Shown here piece by piece: positions 56,824 to 64,000 of a DNA stretch of 64,000 nt (position 1 is its first letter; every line of letters starts with the position of its first letter). The notes under the pieces are model-generated. The model ran no database searches and was not told the DNA's origin. It worked only from the letters and a program-made list of their open reading frames with translations. The translations under genes were made by a program, and so were the position numbers. The stretch is from Cytobacillus sp. NJ13 (GTDB taxonomy: Bacteria > Bacillota > Bacilli > Bacillales > Cytobacillaceae), in contig JAUCFP010000006.1 in NCBI GenBank assembly GCA_030348385.1, positions 992,001-1,056,000 on the forward strand, read 5' to 3'.

Positions 56824-59193
56824 ATGGGAGGTCATATCGGGGTCCAGCTCAAGCCAAAATCAAAGTGGAAGAAATACTCACTTTGGACCTTTGTAATCAT
56901 ATTAGTTTTATTGGCTGCGGCATTTTTCGTTATGTTTGGATTTTTATCGCGCTCAATCCCTAAAACAGAAGGAGAGATCAAAATTGGATTCATCTCTGCG
57001 GAAGTCAGGGTGAATCGCGATAGCAATGGCGTTCCCCACATACTTGCGGATAATGAACGAGACCTTTTTATTGCACAAGGATATGTGCAGGCTCAGGATC
57101 GCCTGTTTCAAATGGATTTAAGCAGGCGGCAGGCATCTGGCAGATTAAGTGAAGTAGTCGGGGAAGCGGCGGTTGAAAATGATAAATATTTTAGGACACT
57201 TGGACTGAGAAGGGCCGCAGAAGCATCCTATGAAGCCTATTCCCCGGTAGCAAAACAGATTTTAGGCTGGTTTGCGGAAGGCGTAAATCTTTATATTAAA
57301 GAGGTCAAAGAAAACGGAAAATGGCCGCCTGAATTTTCCATACTCGGCTATAAGCCTGAAGAATGGACTCCCGCGGATTCACTCACAATAGGCAAGTATA
57401 TGGCATATGATCTCGGCGGACACTGGGAAAGCCAGGCATTCCGCTATTATCTCCTTCAGCATTTTCCGGAAGATAAAGCGTATGAATTATTCCCCTCATA
57501 TCCGGAAGAAGCCCCTTACATAATAGGAAAACACAACTTAAATATTGAAGAAAGCTTTGCAAATGCAATTACTCCGCCGGAATTCAACGGAAGCAATAAC
57601 TGGGTTGCAGCCGGCAGCAAAACGGCATCCGGGAAGCCAATTCTTGCAGATGATCCGCATTTATCACTCAGCACACCTTCCATCTGGTATCAGATGCATC
57701 TGAAGTCCCCGGAAATGAACGTCAGCGGAGTCATTTTTGCCGGCATTCCGGGCATTATTCTCGGTCACAATGAGAACATTGCATGGGGAGTAACCAATAC
57801 AGGGCCAGATGTCCAGGATTTGTATATTGAAAAAAGGAATCCTGCCAATAAAAATGAGTTTCTATTCAATGAAAAATGGGAAAAGGCAGAAGTAATTGAA
57901 GAACCAATTAAGGTAAAAGAAAAAGAGACAATTAACTATCAAGTAACAATTACACGCCACGGACCTGTAATTTCGGAATTTGCTGCAGACAGCGGCAAAG
58001 ATACCGTTCTTTCTTTGCAATGGACTGCCCTTGAACCTTCAAAAGAACTGGAAGCCATTCTAAAAATGAATAAATCAACTCACTGGAATCAATTTGAACA
58101 AGCATTGGAGTTATTTCATACACCAGCACAGAACTTTGTATTTGCCTCGCCTGATGGAACAATAGCTTATAAAGCAAACGGTAAAATCCCCATTAGAAAG
58201 AAAGGAGACGGGCTATTGCCAGTGCCAGGCTGGACAGAAGATTATGGATGGGAAGGATACATTCCTTATGATGAACTGCCAAAAACCATCAATCCAAAGG
58301 AAGGCTTCATATCTACTGCAAACAATAAAGTTATTGACGAGAGCTACCCTTACCATATAAGTCATGATTGGGCACAGCCGTACAGGCAAATGCGCATACA
58401 GGAATTCCTGAATAGCAAGGATGATCTTACAGCAGATGATATGATGTCTCTGCAGATGGATCAGAAAAACCTGCAGGCAAAGGAATTTATATCCATTTTC
58501 CTGTCTGAAATTAGAGAACCATCTTCCAATCTTGAAAAGGAAGCTTTTTCCGTCCTGAGTAAATGGGATTATAACGACAGCAAAGATGGTGCAGCCCCTC
58601 TCATTTTCAATCTTTGGATGAAAAGCATATCCGATGTTCTTTTTGATAATCAGATATCACCAGAAATGAGGAAGCTCTTTAAAGGGCAAAAGCAGGCGGT
58701 GGATGAATTATTGAGAAATGCAGCAAATGGCAGGGAAAGCCGCTGGATTGAAGAAAAGGGCGGACTGGAAGAGGTCCTTTCGCGATCATTGAGTTCAGCA
58801 GTGAAGAAAGCTGCAGATCTTCAAGGAAATAATCTGTCTGAGTGGAAATGGGGAGACTATCATCAATTAGCCTTTTCCCATCCGCTTTCAAGTGTAAAAC
58901 CCTTAAACTACTTGTTTAATAGAGAAGGGCGGATTCCTGTTGGCGGAAGTTCAGTCACAGTCCAGGCGGCAGCTAATAAAGAGGATGGCACAGTAAATCA
59001 TGGAGGCTCGTGGAGATTTGTACTGGATACGCAAAACATGAATACAGCCTATCATCTTGTGGGACCAGGACAATCAGGACATCCTCTAAGCCAGTGGTAT
59101 CATGACCAGATGAACGGCTGGGCAGAAGGGATCTATCATAAGACAACTCTCACTGAAGAGAAGACCATGCATACACTTTTATTAAAACCTTGA
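56824..59193 (+). CDS. penicillin acylase-family Ntn hydrolase
   Basis: The 789-aa product has an N-terminal membrane helix (about 20-42), an alpha region, a processing site and the catalytic Ser257 in FNGSNNWVAAGSKTASG, the mark of the penicillin/glutaryl acylase family. It should be cut autocatalytically, with Ser257 becoming the N-terminal nucleophile. The natural substrate may be an acyl-homoserine lactone or other amide; this is an inference. AAGGAAGG precedes the ATG. It is probably in one operon with the two MaoC-type genes. Confidence 0.92.
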   Translation: MGGHIGVQLKPKSKWKKYSLWTFVIILVLLAAAFFVMFGFLSRSIPKTEGEIKIGFISAEVRVNRDSNGVPHILADNERDLFIAQGYVQAQDRLFQMDLSRRQASGRLSEVVGEAAVENDKYFRTLGLRRAAEASYEAYSPVAKQILGWFAEGVNLYIKEVKENGKWPPEFSILGYKPEEWTPADSLTIGKYMAYDLGGHWESQAFRYYLLQHFPEDKAYELFPSYPEEAPYIIGKHNLNIEESFANAITPPEFNGSNNWVAAGSKTASGKPILADDPHLSLSTPSIWYQMHLKSPEMNVSGVIFAGIPGIILGHNENIAWGVTNTGPDVQDLYIEKRNPANKNEFLFNEKWEKAEVIEEPIKVKEKETINYQVTITRHGPVISEFAADSGKDTVLSLQWTALEPSKELEAILKMNKSTHWNQFEQALELFHTPAQNFVFASPDGTIAYKANGKIPIRKKGDGLLPVPGWTEDYGWEGYIPYDELPKTINPKEGFISTANNKVIDESYPYHISHDWAQPYRQMRIQEFLNSKDDLTADDMMSLQMDQKNLQAKEFISIFLSEIREPSSNLEKEAFSVLSKWDYNDSKDGAAPLIFNLWMKSISDVLFDNQISPEMRKLFKGQKQAVDELLRNAANGRESRWIEEKGGLEEVLSRSLSSAVKKAADLQGNNLSEWKWGDYHQLAFSHPLSSVKPLNYLFNREGRIPVGGSSVTVQAAANKEDGTVNHGGSWRFVLDTQNMNTAYHLVGPGQSGHPLSQWYHDQMNGWAEGIYHKTTLTEEKTMHTLLLKP

Positions 59194-59297
59194 AAAAGCT
59201 ACCCAAAAATCATAAAATGTTTCTTTTTGTTCATAGTTTTTTCATATTTTTCATGTACAATAATAAACATACAGGCAGGGAAAAAGGAGTTTTTCAA

Positions 59298-59432
59298 ATG
59301 GCTAAAAAGCAGCTGGTTGATTTGGTAAACAGATTAAAGAAATCCGGTATTAAAGTAAGCTTTTCAAAGCCAAGATCAAAAACTTTAATACTCATTAACC
59401 AAAACAAAAATTTATCTTCTTCTGCGAATTAG
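59298..59432 (+). CDS. small basic hypothetical protein
   Basis: A 44-codon frame starts at ATG 59298 with AAAGGAG upstream. The product is basic (MAKKQLVDLVNRLKKSG, then a strand-like KTLILIN) and may fold as a small alpha/beta unit. No family is recognised. The longer frame from 59190 has no site. Confidence 0.6.
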   Translation: MAKKQLVDLVNRLKKSGIKVSFSKPRSKTLILINQNKNLSSSAN

Positions 59433-59434
59433 GT

Positions 59435-59473
59435 TAAAAAAAGTGGCGGATTCAGAATCCGCCACTTTTTTAT
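59435..59473. terminator. bidirectional terminator
   Basis: A 14-bp perfect stem, AAAAGTGGCGGATT with its complement, has a 3-base loop and A- and T-run flanks. It lies between the small basic gene and the Sco1-like gene. Confidence 0.9.
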
Positions 59474-60072
59474 TATATTTGCTTCATGATCTTATTGAAA
59501 ACATCATTCTTATCAAAATCTTCTCCCATTGGGAACTTCTTAATAAACTTATTATTCTCGTCAAGCAAATAGACAAAGGTGCTATGAACGTAGAAGCCAT
59601 CACCGGGATCACGGTATTGAAATTGAAACGTGTTAGCGAGCTCCTGAATTTCTGACTGATCTTTTTTCAGGTTATCAGGCTCTGCAGTAAGAAAGATCCA
59701 ATTGCCATCATTTTCAATTTCAAAGGTATTTCTATATTTTCGAAGAACCTCTGCAGTGTCTCTATAGGGGTCTATCGTTACAGTAATGAATTGCACCTTC
59801 TCCCCAAAAACACCCTCTTTCTCAAGATCGCCTTTCAGCAGATTCATCCTTTGTGTAGTAGTCGGACAAATATCCGGACAATGCGTATAAATAAATTCAA
59901 CAAGCTTCAGTTTTTTATCCGATTCTGCAAAGTCGTAAACCTTCTCATCATCGGTTAAAAGTGTAATATGATCAGGTATCTTTGCTGTCATATCACGAAT
60001 GATAAAAAAAGAAATGCCGGCTGTTATGCCTAATATGACAATAATAGCGGATATAATATATACTTTTTTCAT
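59473..60072 (-). CDS. SCO1/SenC-family copper chaperone
   Basis: The 199-aa product has an N-terminal membrane helix (about 4-25) and a thioredoxin-like domain with copper ligands Cys65 and Cys69 (CPDIC) and His163 (HSTFVYLLDE). It should deliver copper to the CuA site of cytochrome oxidase on the outer face of the membrane. ATG 60072 has GGGAGGGG 5-6 nt upstream. Neighbours are not oxidase genes. Confidence 0.92.
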   Translation of the reverse strand: MKKVYIISAIIVILGITAGISFFIIRDMTAKIPDHITLLTDDEKVYDFAESDKKLKLVEFIYTHCPDICPTTTQRMNLLKGDLEKEGVFGEKVQFITVTIDPYRDTAEVLRKYRNTFEIENDGNWIFLTAEPDNLKKDQSEIQELANTFQFQYRDPGDGFYVHSTFVYLLDENNKFIKKFPMGEDFDKNDVFNKIMKQI

Positions 60073-60173
60073 TATTTCCCCTCCCAATATAAGGATAAAT
60101 AATATCCATCAAAAATCCTATGGATAATCTGTGAACTTATTCTTAAAACAGGGGAAATTATAGTGAAGCAATA

Positions 60174-60200
60174 AGAAAAGCGTAAGCGCCTTGTTCATTT
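60174..60200 (+). repeat. partial dispersed repeat, left end
   Basis: AAGAAAAGCGTAAGCGCCTTG matches the left end of copies A and B and then stops. The rest of the 420-bp gap before the acetolactate synthase-like gene is AT-rich; a hairpin (AACCTTTC with GAAAGGTT near 60425-60450) could be a weak attenuator. Confidence 0.6.
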
Positions 60201-60506
60201 AAACTAAAGGTATTGGTTAACCTTAAACATTATTAAACGAAACTTAATTTTTAACTGTTCGTATTTAGTAGATATCTAAATGAGACTTAGTTATACATAA
60301 GATGAGGTAAATATAATTGGATACTTTTATAGCGGTAGTATCTGTATTAGCAAGATAGGCTGCGGAGAATTGCTTGCCTTAACTTGCTTTACTTCCAACA
60401 TGCCCGATTTACGTCATGCTTACAACCTTTCCTCCTAAGATCGAAAGGTTATTTTAATAAATGAAGGGGAAAAATAGGAAAAAGCTAGTTTGAAAAGGGG
60501 AGTCGT

Positions 60507-62096
60507 ATGAAAGCAACCGATTTACTTGTTCAATGTTTAGAAAATGAGGGCGTAGAGTATATTTTTGGGATTGTTGGGAAGGAAACCCTTGATCTGATTG
60601 ATTCATTGTCAAAATCGAAACAAATTCAGTTTGTAAATGTTCGTCATGAACAAGGAGCAGCTTTTATGGCGGATGTTTACAGTAGATTATCAAAAAAGGC
60701 TGGTGTGTGCACAGCGACATTAGGACCTGGTGCGACAAACCTTTTGACAGGAATTTCGAGTGCAAATTTGGACCATTCTCCAGTTGTAGCCATAACAGGA
60801 CAAACTGGCTTTAATAGGCAGCACCAGGAATCCCATCAATATTTGGATATCGTTAAAATATTTGAACCTGCAACAAAGTGGAGTGTTCAAATAAAAGATT
60901 CAAAAACCATTCCAAAGATCATTCGCAAGGCCTTTAGATTAGCTCAAATGGAAAAACCTGGTGCTGTTTTAATTGAATTTCCAGAGCATCTTGCCGCACA
61001 GATGATTTCTAATCACACATTACCAGTGACACCTATTCCAAGAAGTACACCAAGTTCACAAGCTTTAGAGAGTGCATGTACTATATTAGGTCAATACCAG
61101 AAACCACTTGTCATAGCAGGCAACGGGATAATAAGACAAGAAGCTGTTTCGGAATTCATCACATTTGTGGAGAAGCTTAAATCACCTGTTATTCATAGTT
61201 TTATGGCGAAAGGGGTGTTACCTAAAGACAATCCCCTTAATTTTTATACATTTGGATTTAATGAAAAGGATGAAGTTTTACCAATCATAGAGGAAGCAGA
61301 TTTATTAATCGTCGTAGGGTATGATTTTGTTGAAAAGCCTCCTGAGGATTGGAATAAAAAGCAGCGTCCTATTTTACATATTGATCCAATTCCAGCCGAA
61401 ATGGATGAACACTATCCTTTAAAGGGAGAATTGGTAGGTGATTTAAATCTGACCTTACAGGCACTTAATCAACTGGAAATTCCATTTAGACCATGGGTTC
61501 CGATAGGGAATTTAAGAGAACGGGTTAAATTAGCTTACCAAATCGATACAGATTCAAAAAAAGATCAATCATTAACGATAGAAAATGTCTTAAAGGTGAT
61601 TGAAACAATCACACCAGAAAACACCATCATCATTTCTGATGTAGGTGCCCACAAGGTATCTATTGCCCGCACCTACCAACCCAAACAAGCCGGTCAACTC
61701 ATTATATCAAATGGCTTAGCCTCAATGGGGATTGCCTTGCCAGGTTCCATTGGTGCCAAAATAGCTTGTCCAGATGCTCCGGTTATTTGTATCACCGGAG
61801 ACGGAGGGGCATTAATGAATATAACCGAATTAGAAACGGCCCAACGATTAGGCCTATCGTTTATCATCATTGTTTTAAATAATGCAGCATTAAAATTAGA
61901 GGAACAAATGATGCTGGAAAAATTCAATAGCAGCTTTGGAACTGCTTTTGGCAACCCTGACTTTGTGCAATTAGCCAATAGTTTTGGAGTAAAAGGTGTA
62001 AGACCTCATCAATTGGATGAATTTGAACAGACTTTAAAGGAAGCTTTGAAGCTGGCCGATGAAATGACTTTGATAGATGTTCAGATGGGGGGATGA
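60507..62096 (+). CDS. thiamine-diphosphate enzyme, acetolactate synthase-like
   Basis: The 529-aa product has all three TPP-enzyme domains: an N-terminal PYR domain with catalytic Glu in RHEQGAAFMAD, a middle DHS-like domain, and a PP domain with GDGGALMN...LNNAA. It is similar to acetolactate synthase large subunits, but no small-subunit gene or alsD is adjacent. The natural substrate could be another 2-oxo acid. GAAAAGGGGAG precedes the ATG. The gene lies between fragments of a dispersed repeat and may have been gained by transfer. Confidence 0.85.
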   Translation: MKATDLLVQCLENEGVEYIFGIVGKETLDLIDSLSKSKQIQFVNVRHEQGAAFMADVYSRLSKKAGVCTATLGPGATNLLTGISSANLDHSPVVAITGQTGFNRQHQESHQYLDIVKIFEPATKWSVQIKDSKTIPKIIRKAFRLAQMEKPGAVLIEFPEHLAAQMISNHTLPVTPIPRSTPSSQALESACTILGQYQKPLVIAGNGIIRQEAVSEFITFVEKLKSPVIHSFMAKGVLPKDNPLNFYTFGFNEKDEVLPIIEEADLLIVVGYDFVEKPPEDWNKKQRPILHIDPIPAEMDEHYPLKGELVGDLNLTLQALNQLEIPFRPWVPIGNLRERVKLAYQIDTDSKKDQSLTIENVLKVIETITPENTIIISDVGAHKVSIARTYQPKQAGQLIISNGLASMGIALPGSIGAKIACPDAPVICITGDGGALMNITELETAQRLGLSFIIIVLNNAALKLEEQMMLEKFNSSFGTAFGNPDFVQLANSFGVKGVRPHQLDEFEQTLKEALKLADEMTLIDVQMGG

Positions 62097-62234
62097 GAGA
62101 TAAAATTGTCAAAAGAGACAAGGGGACGTCATTCCCCTTAAATAGAATTTAAATAATTATAATTCAAGTAACAAATTCCAAAAACAGTACCATGTTTATT
62201 ACAAAATCGTCCTTTACCTTTTTGGAGGATTGCT

Positions 62235-62313
62235 TGAAAAGTGGAGGCGACTGCCCAGGGAGCCGCAACTAGACAAGCTTGTGACCTCGAGGGGGTAGGC
62301 GCTGAAGCTAGAC
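62235..62313 (+). repeat. dispersed intergenic repeat, copy C
   Basis: It contains AAGTGGAGGCGACTGCCC-type sequence at the left, then CTAGACAAGCTTGTGACC and GAGGGGGTAGGCGCTGAAGC, ending CTAGAC. It shares the GTGACCTCGAGGGGGTAGGC core with copies A and B. Confidence 0.75.
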
Positions 62314-62347
62314 ATTGCTCAGAAATCAAAGACAGAATTTCTGATAA

Positions 62348-62379
62348 ATAAAAAAGGAACCCCGCAAGGTTCCTTTTTT
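62348..62379 (-). terminator. aldehyde dehydrogenase terminator
   Basis: AAAAAGGAACC pairs with GGTTCCTTTTT around CCGCAA; it lies 11 bp after the stop codon of the aldehyde dehydrogenase gene. Confidence 0.85.
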
Positions 62380-62389
62380 GGTTCTGCTA

Positions 62390-63874
62390 TTATTTCATTG
62401 AAATCCAAACACTCTTAACTTCTGTATAGTTATCCAGAGCGTATGATCCCATTTCACGGCCGATACCGGATTGCTTATAGCCGCCAAATGGAGATGCAGC
62501 GTCAAATGCGTTGTAGCAGTTCACCCAAACTGTACCTGCGCGAAGTTTGTTGGCCACATAGTGTGCATTTGCCACATCACGAGTCCAAACGCCTGCAGCT
62601 AAACCATATTCACTGTTATTAGCACGGTTAATTAATTCGTCTATGTCATCATAAGGCATGGCTGAAATGACTGGTCCGAAGATTTCTTCCTTCGCAATTG
62701 TCATTTCATCACGAACATCAGCAAAAATAGTAGGGGAGACGAAGTAACCTTGCTCTTGCGGCTTGTCACCTCCTGCTACAAGCTGGGCACCTTCGCTTAG
62801 GCCTTTTTCAATGTACCCAAGAACGCGGTTTTGCTGCTCAGCAGAAACAAGCGGGCCAATTTCTGTGTCAGCATGAATACCGGCACCTTGTTTAATTTTT
62901 TTGGCATGCGAAGCCATGTCAGCTACAACATTATCAAACTGCTTTTTTTGTATGAAAACACGGGAGCCGGCACAGCACACCTGACCCTGGTTGAACATAA
63001 CACCGTTCAGAGCTCCTGGAATAGCCTTTGATAAATCAGCGTCTGGCAGAATAATATTTGGAGACTTACCGCCAAGCTCAAGCGTAACGCGCTTTAAAGT
63101 CTTGGAAGCATTGGACATAATCAGTTTGCCTACTTCAGTAGAACCAGTAAACGCAATTTTATCAACTAATGGATGATCGACAAGCGGCTGGCCAGCTGTT
63201 TCTCCGAAACCTGGAACAATATTGACAACCCCTGGAGGGAAGCCGGCTTCATCCATCAGCTCAGCAAGATATAAAGCAGAAAGAGGTGTTTGCTCCGCTG
63301 GCTTAAGAACAACCGTACATCCTGTTGCAAGGGCTGCACCCAGCTTCCACATTGCCATAAGGAGAGGGAAGTTCCAAGGGATGATTTGCCCAACCACACC
63401 AACTGCCTCATGGCGAGTATAGTTGAAGAATGGCCCGCTGACAGGAATAGTCTGGCCGACAATCTTCGTAGACCAGCCTGCATAGTAGCGCATATGTTCA
63501 ACAGCCAGAGGAATATCGGCATTAGTTGTTTCACGGATCGGCTTACCATTATCCAATGTCTCAAGCTGTGCTAATTCTTCACTGTTTTCTTCCATAAGAT
63601 CAGCAAGCTTATACATAAGGCGGCTGCGCTTAGATGCGCTCATTTTTGACCATTTGCCTTCATCAAAAGCCTTTCGGGCTGCTTTTACTGCCAGATCAAT
63701 ATCTTCTGCACCGGCTTCGAAAACAGAAGCAAGAACTTCTCCTGTAGCCGGATTATACGTATCAAACGTCTTCTGTGATTTGCTTTCAACAAATTCACCA
63801 TTGATATATAATTTCTTCTTTCCGCTTAAAAACTTTTCTACCTTTTCTTTTAATCCTGCAGTTAGCTGACTCAT
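62390..63874 (-). CDS. dhaS: NAD(P)-dependent aldehyde dehydrogenase (DhaS-like)
   Basis: The 494-aa product is a complete ALDH. It has [12 protein letters not shown], the glutamate motif LELGGKSPN and the catalytic Cys in [11 protein letters not shown], with EEIFGPV and [13 protein letters not shown] at the end. It oxidises aldehydes to acids in the cytosol. It is close to B. subtilis DhaS/AldA types; the exact substrate is open. AAGGAGGAA precedes the ATG. A good cre lies 66 bp upstream. Confidence 0.9.
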   Translation of the reverse strand: MSQLTAGLKEKVEKFLSGKKKLYINGEFVESKSQKTFDTYNPATGEVLASVFEAGAEDIDLAVKAARKAFDEGKWSKMSASKRSRLMYKLADLMEENSEELAQLETLDNGKPIRETTNADIPLAVEHMRYYAGWSTKIVGQTIPVSGPFFNYTRHEAVGVVGQIIPWNFPLLMAMWKLGAALATGCTVVLKPAEQTPLSALYLAELMDEAGFPPGVVNIVPGFGETAGQPLVDHPLVDKIAFTGSTEVGKLIMSNASKTLKRVTLELGGKSPNIILPDADLSKAIPGALNGVMFNQGQVCCAGSRVFIQKKQFDNVVADMASHAKKIKQGAGIHADTEIGPLVSAEQQNRVLGYIEKGLSEGAQLVAGGDKPQEQGYFVSPTIFADVRDEMTIAKEEIFGPVISAMPYDDIDELINRANNSEYGLAAGVWTRDVANAHYVANKLRAGTVWVNCYNAFDAASPFGGYKQSGIGREMGSYALDNYTEVKSVWISMK

Positions 63875-63939
63875 ATAATTCCTCCTTAAAATAGTAGTCT
63901 ATGTATTTCCATGGTGCAAAACATTTAGAAGAATACTTA

Positions 63940-63953
63940 TGGTAACGCTTACA
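63940..63953 (-). promoter_or_regulatory. cre (CcpA) site upstream of the aldehyde dehydrogenase
   Basis: On the minus strand TGTAAGCGTTACCA matches 13 of 14 positions of TGWAANCGNTNWCA. It is 66 bp before the start codon, so CcpA repression is likely. Confidence 0.7.
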
Positions 63954-64000
63954 ATCATACTTTAACATTAACAAAAATATAAAATCAACTCTGAATTAAA

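Noticed and set aside
62100..62140. AAGGGGA/TTCCCCTT hairpin after the acetolactate-synthase-like gene as a terminator
   Set aside because: No T-run follows on the plus strand. It may be a remnant of another repeat, so it is not listed as a terminator.

Overview
The window reads as chromosomal DNA of a Gram-positive, endospore-forming member of the Bacillaceae. It is AT-rich, most genes have strong GGAGG-type ribosome binding sites, TTG starts are common, and many products match Bacillus subtilis families (YvgN, YitJ, MetI/MetC, OdhAB, YngI, YkqA, NrnB, YkpA, YkuS, YjbI). Sporulation genes (SspH-like, Sda-like, YhcN/YlaJ-like) support a spore former. The genus (Cytobacillus/Mesobacillus-like) is a guess. 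No rRNA, tRNA, phage, IS element or CRISPR array was seen.

Layout. 0-9.9 kb holds single genes: an EamA exporter, a secreted beta-propeller protein, a DUF3231 protein, a truncated haemoglobin next to a perfect FNR-type palindrome, the aldo/keto reductase YvgN, a tandem AbrB-fold protein and several unknowns. 9.9-17.8 kb is a methionine operon on the minus strand, metI-metC-yitJ-metH, behind a SAM (S-box) riboswitch. 17.9-23.4 kb has an sspH-like gene, odhAB (2-oxoglutarate dehydrogenase E1/E2) and an sda-like gene that is too short for ordinary ORF calling. 23.6-29.5 kb carries a VOC protein, a YjbQ protein, acyl-CoA synthetase YngI behind a cre-like site, YkqA, small proteins and a YhcN/YlaJ lipoprotein.

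29.6-30.8 kb is the most interesting part. The yidC2 membrane insertase gene is preceded by a 93-codon frame that looks like the translation-arrest sensor MifM but has no ATG, GTG or TTG start (ATC lies where the start should be). The mifM/yidC2 junction is duplicated in tandem (95 bp). This gives two SD-sequestering hairpins with a 21-codon open frame between them, possibly a two-step version of the MifM switch.

31-41 kb contains an MprF-flippase-like membrane protein, a DUF1906 protein, pncB-nadE for NAD recycling, a membrane-protein gene apparently broken by a frameshift, a 14-copy array of 52-bp palindromic repeats, and pflBA behind an FNR/Rex-type palindrome. 41-50 kb contains a LysM-CAP protein, a cupredoxin, an AraC-type regulator whose receiver domain has Glu at the phosphorylation position, and a histidine-degradation cluster hutU-hutI-hutG with a YjiH-type transporter; no hutH or hutP is seen. 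50-64 kb contains NrnB, a Cys/Gly-tailed protein, a D,D-carboxypeptidase, YkuS, the ABC-F protein YkpA, two MaoC-type hot-dog proteins, a penicillin acylase-type hydrolase, a Sco1 copper chaperone, an acetolactate-synthase-like enzyme flanked by repeat fragments, and an aldehyde dehydrogenase behind a good cre site.

Common themes are oxygen and redox response (globin, pfl, cupredoxin, Sco1), carbon catabolite control (cre-like sites at yngI, odhA and the aldehyde dehydrogenase) and sporulation. Family names come from recognising protein motifs by eye. No database search was run.
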